A stretch of DNA of 64,000 nt from Gammaproteobacteria bacterium (GTDB lineage: Bacteria; Pseudomonadota; Gammaproteobacteria; Nevskiales; Nevskiaceae), in contig JAHZLQ010000038.1 of NCBI GenBank assembly GCA_022599775.1, positions 1 to 64,000 on the forward strand, given 5' to 3'. The first letter of the stretch is position 1. The number at the start of each line of letters is the position of its first letter. Of this stretch, positions 55,321 to 61,738 are shown piece after piece. The notes under the pieces were generated by a model that saw nothing but the letters and a program-made list of their open reading frames with translations, did no database searches and was not told where the DNA came from. The translations under genes and the position numbers were made by a program.

Positions 55321-55370
55321 CTACTTGTTTGCCCAGCAGCTTCATCAGGCCGAGCAATTGGTGAAAACTC

Positions 55371-55601
55371 ATGAGCACCGCATCCACACCGCTTGGAACG
55401 AGCACTTCGGAAGCTGAAGTCACTCATATCTCTAAGCACGGCATTTGGCTGTTGCTGGGAAATAGAGAGCTATTCATGTCGTTTGCACATTTCCCGTGGT
55501 TTCGTAGTGCATCTGCCGGCGCCATCCAAGAGGTCCAGTGGCCGCACGCAAGGCATCTCTACTGGCCACAGCTCGATATTGACTTGCGGTTGAGTCAATA
55601 G
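55371..55601 (+). CDS. DUF2442-family protein
   Basis: A 76-residue protein: EAEVTHISKHGIWLLLGNRELFMSFAHFPWFRSASAGAIQEVQWPHARHLYWPQLDIDLRL. This matches the DUF2442 pattern (VTHISKHGIWL, FxxFPWF, hLxWPxLDIDLxL). Members are often next to toxin-antitoxin genes or carried on cassettes. Here the gene starts 51 bp after the attC boundary, as expected for the next cassette. Its own attC is not recognisable; the group II intron remnant directly downstream may have disrupted it. The biochemical role is unknown. Confidence 0.78.
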   Translation: MSTASTPLGTSTSEAEVTHISKHGIWLLLGNRELFMSFAHFPWFRSASAGAIQEVQWPHARHLYWPQLDIDLRLSQ

Positions 55602-55646
55602 AGCATCCAGAACAGTTTCCGCTTGTGGCCAAGGCCCAATCGGAGA

Positions 55647-55709
55647 AGGGCTGACGTTAAATCAGCCCTCCCCACACCACCCGGCATGCGGGTCCGGACC
55701 GGGCGGTCC
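55647..55709 (-). other. Probable group IIC intron 3' end (domains V and VI), remnant
   Basis: Read on the minus strand, 55709-55676 (GGACCGCCCGG ... CCGGGTGGTG) folds into a long hairpin like domain V of bacterial group IIC introns, with one inner mismatch relative to the version I remember. It is followed by a perfect 8-bp stem, AGGGCTGA/TCAGCCCT (55647-55669), in the domain VI place. No reverse transcriptase frame is present, so the intron is truncated. Group IIC introns are known to enter attC sites in the opposite orientation, which fits this position. The identification rests on recall, not on a search. Confidence 0.5.
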
Positions 55710-55806
55710 AGAACCGCTGTTGACGCTGTTTCAGACGTAGCCTTGCGCCTGCCTTCGCGGTAGCATCAACCCCGTCACGGTGGGGCGGCGTCTTCTCCAG
55801 CACGCA

Positions 55807-55977
55807 TCACATACGGCCGATCAGCGGCTTCACCCAATGTTCGTGCCGCCACTTCGGAGCGGCGGCGTGCTTCAAGGCGGGCCGGCGTGAATGACGACCA
55901 ATGAGCTGTTCAGCCGACCCCGTGTTGCATGCGACAAAACCGCGAGCGATGCTCGCTCGTCGGCGCACAAGACTCAT
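55807..55977 (-). CDS. Hypothetical small basic protein (56 aa)
   Basis: An ATG-started frame of 56 residues: MSLVRRRASIARGFVACNTG, then SAEQLIGRHSRRPALKHAAA and PKWRHEHWVKPLIGRM. It is strongly basic, with a Trp/His-rich end. I do not recognise a family. It lies between the intron-like hairpins and the EF-hand gene, on the intron strand, so it may be part of the mobile element or not translated at all. Confidence 0.3.
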   Translation of the reverse strand: MSLVRRRASIARGFVACNTGSAEQLIGRHSRRPALKHAAAPKWRHEHWVKPLIGRM

Positions 55978-56070
55978 AAAGCTGAACTGTCGGGTTCACA
56001 GTGAATTCAATGCCCGCCGCCTAAGGTGAAGTCTCTACCACAGCACGCAGAATCGTGAAGGAGACGCACT

Positions 56071-56541
56071 ATGAAAAAGCACATCATCTGGGCCGCTCTG
56101 GCGGCGACAGGTATGAGCGCTGGTCCGGCATTGGCGCAAGGTGAACTCGACAGCACCATGGGCGCGTCGGATACGCCGAAGGCGGCCGCGCTTGCAACGG
56201 ACCGTAACGGTGACGGCATGATTTCTCGCGACGAAGTGACGCCGGGAACGAATCTGGCGAACCGCTTCGACGACCGGGATCAGAACGGCGACGGAATGTT
56301 GACGCAGGATGAGTATTACCTGCCACAGATGGGGCCTGGTGTGAACAACGCCGACGAGATTTATCGCGAGCAGCAAGACGGAGCGCCGATGCAAGGCATG
56401 GCGCCGGGTGGTGCCGGCCAGGACTGGGCAACGAACCCTGAGTCCGATCCTGTTCATCGCGCACAGCCAGGACACGGCGATGGCGGCTCGATGGCTCGCT
56501 CTGACGCCGGTGGAGCAGGCGGCGAGGGTGGCGGCGGCTGA
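56071..56541 (+). CDS. Secreted EF-hand protein
   Basis: A 156-residue protein with a signal peptide (MKKHIIWAALAATGMSAGPALA-QG). Two EF-hand calcium loops are visible: DRNGDGMISRDE (about 48-59) and DQNGDGMLTQDE (about 70-81), each with Asp/Asn at the ligand positions and the closing Glu. The C-terminal half is Gly/Met/Gln-rich and probably disordered (GGAGGEGGGG end). It is likely a periplasmic calcium binder of unknown role. It has its own ribosome-binding site and a clean intrinsic terminator, so it is probably monocistronic. Confidence 0.85.
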   Translation: MKKHIIWAALAATGMSAGPALAQGELDSTMGASDTPKAAALATDRNGDGMISRDEVTPGTNLANRFDDRDQNGDGMLTQDEYYLPQMGPGVNNADEIYREQQDGAPMQGMAPGGAGQDWATNPESDPVHRAQPGHGDGGSMARSDAGGAGGEGGGG

Positions 56542-56570
56542 TCCCCGCGACATGCAAGACTTGAAACGAA

Positions 56571-56594
56571 AGGGCCGGTCCAACCGGCCTTTTC
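56571..56594 (+). terminator. Intrinsic terminator after the EF-hand gene
   Basis: GGCCGGT (56573-56579) pairs with ACCGGCC (56583-56589) over a CCA loop and runs into TTTT. An A-rich lead (GAAACGAAAG) precedes it, so it could also work on the opposite strand. Confidence 0.8.
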
Positions 56595-56685
56595 CTTGCC
56601 CGTCCTGCGGGCTGAGCCTGTCTGTTCCCGGGCGATTCAGTCGGCACCAACTACGCTGGACGGCCCCACTGGGCGAGTGTCAGGC

Positions 56686-57837
56686 ATGAAGGCGCGTCAG
56701 CGAACGATCCCAGGACGTAAGCGCTTCCAAGGGCGGATGAGTTTGCCGGATCACTCGAACGCCCGGGTCGCGGACCCTCGGCAGGCGCGGCAGCTGCGTC
56801 GTGTTGGGTTGATCCATGTGTCGGATCAGGAGCGCGGAATCCGGCGTGTTCGACGCGGCAAGGGCTTCAGTTATGTCGGCCTGTCCGGCCGGCCGCTGCG
56901 CGACGAAAGAATTCTCGAACGCATCCGCAAGCTGGCGATCCCGCCCGCCTACGAAGACGTCTGGATTTGCCGTGACGCCAATGGCCACCTTCAGGCCACC
57001 GGACGGGATGCGCGCGGACGCAAGCAGTATCGCTACCATCCGTTGTGGCGCGAACTGCGTGATCACACCAAGTACGATCGACTGCTCGATTTCGCCGACG
57101 CGCTGCCGGCGCTGCGCAAGCGGGTGGATGCCGATCTCAGGCAACAGGGTCTGGGACGCGACAAGGTTCTGGCCAGCGTGGTGCGGCTGTTGGAGACCGC
57201 GCTGATCCGCGTCGGCAATCAACGTTATGCCGACGAGAACCGCGCCTACGGTCTGACGACCTTGCGCGGTCGCCACGTGGACGTTCACGGCGGGCGTCTG
57301 CGCTTTGCGTTCCGCGGCAAGAGCGGTCAGCCGCGTGAGGTCGCGGTGGACGACCGGCGTCTGGCCGGAATTGTGAAGCGCCTTCAGGATCTGCCCGGCC
57401 AGTCGCTGTTCCAGTATCTGGACGACGAGGGGAAGCGCCACACGATCAGCTCTTCGGACGTGAACGACTATCTGCGCGACGCGACCGAGTCGGATTTCAC
57501 GGCCAAGGACTTCCGCACCTGGGCCGGCACCTTGTTGGCGGCACATGCCTTGGCCGAAGCGAGCTGCGGTGACAGCGAACATGCCCGGAGGACCGCAGCC
57601 GCTGATGTCATGCGCACCGTTGCCAAACGGCTCGGCAATACCGCTGCGGTGTGCCGCAAATGCTATGTGCACCCGGCGGTGCTCGATGCCTGGATGGCAG
57701 GCGATTATTCGAAGCTGATGCAGCGAGCGCGTGCCGTGGCAACGCGCTCGCCGTCGGATCGAATGCTCGAAGAGGACGAGCGTGTGATCTATGCGCTGCT
57801 CGAAACGCTTGGAAAGGCCCGTCGGCCAGCACGCTGA
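56686..57837 (+). CDS. DNA topoisomerase IB
   Basis: A 383-residue type IB topoisomerase of the bacterial/poxvirus kind. The N-terminal domain has GFSYVGLSGRPLRDERILERIRKLAIPPAYEDVWIC. The catalytic domain has RVGNQRYADENRAYGLTTL (Arg of the pentad), FRGKSGQPREV (the Lys loop), DFTAKDFRTWAGTLLAA (second Arg region) and the active-site Tyr in CRKCYVHPAVLDAW. It relaxes supercoils by transient 3'-phosphotyrosine cleavage. ATG 56686 is chosen; ATG 56737, preceded by AAGGGCGG, is an equally possible start. Its end forms a hairpin with the convergent small gene (57832-57849). Confidence 0.92.
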   Translation: MKARQRTIPGRKRFQGRMSLPDHSNARVADPRQARQLRRVGLIHVSDQERGIRRVRRGKGFSYVGLSGRPLRDERILERIRKLAIPPAYEDVWICRDANGHLQATGRDARGRKQYRYHPLWRELRDHTKYDRLLDFADALPALRKRVDADLRQQGLGRDKVLASVVRLLETALIRVGNQRYADENRAYGLTTLRGRHVDVHGGRLRFAFRGKSGQPREVAVDDRRLAGIVKRLQDLPGQSLFQYLDDEGKRHTISSSDVNDYLRDATESDFTAKDFRTWAGTLLAAHALAEASCGDSEHARRTAAADVMRTVAKRLGNTAAVCRKCYVHPAVLDAWMAGDYSKLMQRARAVATRSPSDRMLEEDERVIYALLETLGKARRPAR

Positions 57838-57843
57838 GCCGCC

Positions 57844-58104
57844 TCAGCGCTCCTGATACTGAGCACGGCCGCCGACGGTATTGCCGCCGCTGGGCCGGCC
57901 TGAGCGATGCGGTTGTGCCTGCTGGGCCTTGTGTCCGCGCCCGGTGCTCTGGTCGGCTGGCTGGTCGGGATCCGGCGCTTCATTGCTGGCGTTGTCGTCC
58001 CGCTGTAGGCCTTTCTTGGTCTTGTCCGCGTTGGAGTCCAGGCGATGTTCCAATTCGACCTTCTCTGCGCCGGGTCCGCGATCCTGCTCCTGTCTATCCG
58101 CCAT
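57844..58104 (-). CDS. Hypothetical hydrophilic protein (86 aa)
   Basis: MADRQEQDRGPGAEKVELEH followed by a low-complexity, Asp/Gln/Pro/Arg-rich remainder without any hydrophobic core. ATG 58104 is preceded by AGGAGC with eight bases spacing, which supports translation. It looks intrinsically disordered; no family recognised. It is convergent with the topoisomerase, sharing the hairpin CGCTGAG-CCGC-CTCAGCG (57832-57849). The 268 bases upstream to the GH13 stop contain nothing convincing. Confidence 0.55.
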   Translation of the reverse strand: MADRQEQDRGPGAEKVELEHRLDSNADKTKKGLQRDDNASNEAPDPDQPADQSTGRGHKAQQAQPHRSGRPSGGNTVGGRAQYQER

Positions 58105-58372
58105 GAGTGTGCTCCTGCTGGTAGTGATGGTGCGGCCGCTGTCGAGCTGCCGCATCAATCAGGCTAAGCCGGCGTGATGTGCGAGGACTGAACGCGGCCG
58201 TTCATGTGCAGGAACCTGGGTCGGAAAGCTCAGCCAAGGAAGCTCAGCCGAAACAGACCCTGCGACGGTGGTGCGCAAGGCTCCCGCCGCCATCGCCAGC
58301 CGGACCGCTGTGTGGGGACTGTCGTCAGCCTTGCACGAGACCAGTCCGGTCGAACCGCGCAGCGCGCTATCT

Positions 58373-60229
58373 CTACAGCGAGTGGGGCGAATACCTGATT
58401 CCGGTCAATGCGGACTCGGTCTGTTCCGGTTCTCTGCGCCCGCGCGGGCCGGTACCCGATCCATCCGGCGGCTCGCCGCTATTGGGGTGCCACAGGTCCG
58501 CGAAGAAAATGCCCCAGGGCGGCAGGCGCAGGCCGCGTGTCTGCGGTGACCATTCGAAATCGAAGCTCAGGCCGCGTGCGGGAATGGGTTCGTCGAAGCC
58601 GCTCAGGTCGGCGTCGACGGTGTCGGCGGAAACATTGAACAGACACAGCAGGCGCTGTTCGTCGTACTCACGGACCATTCCGAACAAGGGCTCCGGCACA
58701 TCCGCCACCTGCATCGTCCCGGCGTGCAGCGCCGGCTGCCCGACGCGCCAGTACAGCAGTTCGCGCCAGGTGTTGAGCAGGGAATCCGGATCGGCGTTCT
58801 GGCGGCGCACCGAGCGGGAACGGTGCGAGTCCGGAATCGGCAGCCAGGCCTGATCGGCATCGGTGAAATCGAACTGCGGCAGACGGTCGTCCCACGGCAT
58901 CGGCGTGCGCGAGCCGTCGCGGCCCTTGTGCTGCGGGTACTCACGCCGTCCCACCGGGTCGCGCAGGCGTTCCGGCGGAATATCCTCGGGGATGCGCGCC
59001 TCCGGCAGCCCCAGTTCGTCGCCTTGCCACAGACACAGCGCGCCCGGCATCGTCAGCAGCGCGGCCGCCATCATCCTGAAGAACGAATCGGGCGATTCGG
59101 TTTTGGTACCGCTCCACAGCGAGCGCATGCGTCCGTAGTCATGGTTGCCGGCCATGGCGCAGGCGCCGCCGCGCGCGAAGTGGTGTGCGGTTTTCTCGAT
59201 GACTTGGCGCAGGTGCGCCGCCGTGATCGGCTCATCCGAGATCAGGCCGCTGTGATACGCCAGATGCAGGCGATCGTCGCCCTGGGCGAAGTCGGCGGCG
59301 GTGGCGATGGAGTCCTCGCTCAGCGTGACCTCGCCCAGCAGGATCGTTCCGGGATAATCGTTGCTCAGCGCGCGCAGTTCGCGCACCACCTCAAAGCTTT
59401 CGGGCTGGTTGATGCTGTGCACGAATTTGAGATCGACGGCAGGCAGGTTTAGGTCGATGCCATCCGGTTTGCCGTCCTCGGCAGCGCGCGGCGGATCGTC
59501 GCGGAACTGCGGGTCGTGGCAATAGAAGTTGACGGCGTCGAGGCGCATGCCGTCGATGCCCTGGTCGAGCCAGAAACGCGCCACGTCCAGAATCTGGTCG
59601 CGCACTTCCCGGTGGTACCAGTTCAGATTGGGTTGCATGTGATAGAAGTTGAACAGGTAGTACTGGCCGCGCGATTCCTCGTAGCGCCAGGCCGAGCCGC
59701 CGGTCAGCACCGAGCGCCAGTTGTTCGGCGGCCCGCCGTCCGGTGCCGGGTCGCGCCAGACGTACCAGTCCGCCTTTGGATTGTCGCGGCTGCTGCGGCT
59801 TTCAAGAAACCAATGATGCTGGTCGGAAGTGTGGTTCCACACCATGTCCATGATCAGCTTGATGCGGCGTTGATGAACCAGACGCAGCAGTCGCTGAAAC
59901 TCGTCCATGCTGCCGAAGGCTTCGTTGATCCCCCGCAGGCCGCTGACGTCGTAGCCGAAGTCGGTGCCGGGCGAGGGGTAGATCGGCGTCAGCCAGATCG
60001 CGTCCACGCCCAGCGAGGCGATGTAGTCGAGCCGGCGCACGATGCCGGCAAGGTCGCCTTTGCCGTCGCCGTCGGAATCCTGAAAGCCCCAGGACGAAAG
60101 TTGGTAGATCACGGCATTCTGGTACCACTCGCCCTTGTGCACGATCTTGCGCGCGTCGCGCCAGGTCCAGGCGCGCAGGTTGAGAATCGGCAGGTTCCAC
60201 CAGGCGCGACGATGCAGATCCCGGCTCAT
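58373..60229 (-). CDS. GH13 alpha-glucosidase / alpha-amylase family protein
   Basis: A 618-residue glycoside hydrolase of family 13. Conserved regions in order: YQLSSWGFQDSDGDGKGDLAGI (about 44), DMVWNHTSDQHHWF (region I), GMRLDAVNF with nucleophile Asp231, LLGEVTLSED with acid/base Glu300, and AGNHDYGR (region IV). The TSDQHHWFLESRSS signature suggests an exo-acting alpha-glucosidase such as oligo-1,6-glucosidase. No signal peptide, so it acts in the cytoplasm. ATG 60229 overlaps the upstream stop by four bases (ATGA). The open frame extends to 60883, but that part lies over the SDR gene and is not counted. Confidence 0.9.
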   Translation of the reverse strand: MSRDLHRRAWWNLPILNLRAWTWRDARKIVHKGEWYQNAVIYQLSSWGFQDSDGDGKGDLAGIVRRLDYIASLGVDAIWLTPIYPSPGTDFGYDVSGLRGINEAFGSMDEFQRLLRLVHQRRIKLIMDMVWNHTSDQHHWFLESRSSRDNPKADWYVWRDPAPDGGPPNNWRSVLTGGSAWRYEESRGQYYLFNFYHMQPNLNWYHREVRDQILDVARFWLDQGIDGMRLDAVNFYCHDPQFRDDPPRAAEDGKPDGIDLNLPAVDLKFVHSINQPESFEVVRELRALSNDYPGTILLGEVTLSEDSIATAADFAQGDDRLHLAYHSGLISDEPITAAHLRQVIEKTAHHFARGGACAMAGNHDYGRMRSLWSGTKTESPDSFFRMMAAALLTMPGALCLWQGDELGLPEARIPEDIPPERLRDPVGRREYPQHKGRDGSRTPMPWDDRLPQFDFTDADQAWLPIPDSHRSRSVRRQNADPDSLLNTWRELLYWRVGQPALHAGTMQVADVPEPLFGMVREYDEQRLLCLFNVSADTVDADLSGFDEPIPARGLSFDFEWSPQTRGLRLPPWGIFFADLWHPNSGEPPDGSGTGPRGRREPEQTESALTGIRYSPHSL

Positions 60230-61350
60230 GCGTCGCGTCCGAGACCGTCGGAGGATTCGCGCAGCCGCCGCGCCGGTTTTCGATCGCCGGCGAACGCGTT
60301 GGCGGGATCGTCGGTGGTGGATCTCGGCGCGCGCGTCTTGCGGCGCTGATAGGCGCACGCCGCGGCACCGGGAATCAACAGTGCAGCGCCGATCAGCAGC
60401 CCGGCGCCGATTGCCCGGCGATGTTCCGTGAACCACAACTGCGGGCTGTGCGCCTTGGCACGACTGTCGAAGCGGCCATGCGTGCCGTGGTCCCGTACCA
60501 CCGGTTCGAACAGATTGTCGGGCCGGTCGGCGGGCAGGGGCGCTTCGTCGAGCTGCCCGGAATAGCCCTGGCTGCGCAGCACGCGGTCGGCAAACCAGGG
60601 CGCCAGCTTGTTGCCAAGGATGGCCTGAACGGCGGAGCGGCCGACCCAGACCTCGCGCCGCCCGGCATCGGCCGCGAAGGCGATACCGCGCGCCGCGACT
60701 TCCGGCTGGTAGATCGGCGCAACCGGTTTCGGGCGGCGCGGCATGCGCGTACGCGCCCATTCGAACTGCGGCGTATTGAAGGCGCCGAGCTGCACCATCG
60801 TCAGCTGCACGGCGCTGCGTTCGTGCTGCAGTTCCACCCGCAATGCGTCGGTGAAGCCGCGAATCGCGAACTTGGCGGCGCAATAGGCCGACTGCAGCGG
60901 GATCGCGCGATAGGCCAGCGCCGAGCCGACCTGGACGATGCGTCCGCGATTGCGTGCACGCATGCGCCGCAGCGCGGCCTGCGTGCCGTGCACGGTGCCG
61001 AGGTAGGTGACGTCGGTGGCGCGCCGATATTCGTCGGCGCGTATCCGGTGCACCGGCGCGAAGATCGTCGCCATCGCGGCGTTGACCCAGACCTCGATCG
61101 GCCCGAGTTCGCGTTCCACGCGCTCGGCCGCATCCTCGACGGCCTCGGCATCGGCCACGTCCAGCGGCAGCAGCAGGGCCTGCGCACCCAGCGCCTCGAT
61201 CTCGCGGCGCGCTCCGTAAAGACCTTCGTGCCCGCGCGCGATCAGCGCCACGCGCGCGCCGCGTCTGGCGAACTCGATGGCAGCGGCGCGCCCGACGCCG
61301 GCCGAGGCGCCGGTCACGACCACGGTTCGCGGTGTGGCCACGCGTGCCAT
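60226..61350 (-). CDS. Short-chain dehydrogenase/reductase with C-terminal membrane segment
   Basis: A 374-residue SDR with nucleotide-binding TGASAGVG (about 14-21), an altered NNAG position reading NAAM (about 89-92), and the catalytic Ser in VGSALAYRAIP with Tyr-x3-Lys in SAYCAAKFA. Beyond the usual 250-residue core, an extra C-terminal part contains a hydrophobic helix (about 320-340, AIGAGLLIGAALLIPGAAACAY) and a basic tail, so the enzyme may be membrane attached. Substrate unknown. It sits between the rhodopsin-transducer-like gene and the glucosidase in a tight operon. Confidence 0.88.
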   Translation of the reverse strand: MARVATPRTVVVTGASAGVGRAAAIEFARRGARVALIARGHEGLYGARREIEALGAQALLLPLDVADAEAVEDAAERVERELGPIEVWVNAAMATIFAPVHRIRADEYRRATDVTYLGTVHGTQAALRRMRARNRGRIVQVGSALAYRAIPLQSAYCAAKFAIRGFTDALRVELQHERSAVQLTMVQLGAFNTPQFEWARTRMPRRPKPVAPIYQPEVAARGIAFAADAGRREVWVGRSAVQAILGNKLAPWFADRVLRSQGYSGQLDEAPLPADRPDNLFEPVVRDHGTHGRFDSRAKAHSPQLWFTEHRRAIGAGLLIGAALLIPGAAACAYQRRKTRAPRSTTDDPANAFAGDRKPARRLRESSDGLGRDA

Positions 61351-61351
61351 C

Positions 61352-61738
61352 TCAGCTCGCTCCGAAGGCGACGGTGGACATCAGCGCCGGCGAGCCGGTG
61401 CGCATGTCGAGACGGGTGTGCTGCACGATGATCGGTTCGTCCGAATCGATGATGCTGGCAAAGTCGGTCTCGCGCGGCAGCGGCTCGGGTTCGATCAGAT
61501 CGTCAAAACGAAGGTGCAGCACGCGCCGCGCCGGCACGCTCAGATTGAAGGGGCCGGCAGGCTCGCGGTCACCGAAAAATACGGTCAGTGCGATCCGCGC
61601 ATCGCGCGGACCGGCGTTGAGAATGCAGGCGGCCTCGTGGCTGGCCAGTGCGCGATCCTCGGGGTGCGGCCCCTTGGGCGGCAGCCAGCCCTCGGCGATG
61701 ACCCAGCGGGTCTTGCCGATCTCATCGAAGTTTCTCAT
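61352..61738 (-). CDS. Sensory rhodopsin transducer (ASRT) family protein
   Basis: A 128-residue protein closely matching the Anabaena sensory rhodopsin transducer family: GKTRWVIAEGWLPPKG, SHEAACILNAGPRDARIALTVFF, REPAGPFNLSVPARRVLHLRFDDL and DEPIIVQHTRLDMR. The cyanobacterial protein is a soluble tetramer that binds a rhodopsin and DNA. No rhodopsin gene is visible here, and relatives in non-phototrophs may serve in sugar metabolism, which would agree with the glucosidase in the same operon. It overlaps the upstream gene by four bases. Confidence 0.88.
   Translation of the reverse strand: MRNFDEIGKTRWVIAEGWLPPKGPHPEDRALASHEAACILNAGPRDARIALTVFFGDREPAGPFNLSVPARRVLHLRFDDLIEPEPLPRETDFASIIDSDEPIIVQHTRLDMRTGSPALMSTVAFGAS

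Larger units (their letters stand above)
55602..56070 (+). other. Gap holding intron remnant and a small minus-strand ORF
   Basis: These 469 bases contain no plus-strand gene. They hold the minus-strand intron-like 3' end (55647-55709) and a 56-codon minus-strand frame (55807-55977). The last 90 bases should carry the EF-hand gene promoter, though I see no clear boxes. GAAGGAG (56056-56062) is the ribosome-binding site for the gene at 56071. Confidence 0.5.

Noticed and set aside
55652..55665. GTTAAAT as the attC core of the DUF2442 cassette
   Set aside because: The bases form the loop of a perfect 8-bp hairpin that is better explained as domain VI of the intron remnant, and no matching R'' box was found.
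60230..60883. N-terminal extension of the GH13 protein to about 836 residues
   Set aside because: It lies entirely over the SDR gene in another frame. The GH13 ATG at 60229 overlaps the SDR stop in the usual ATGA manner.
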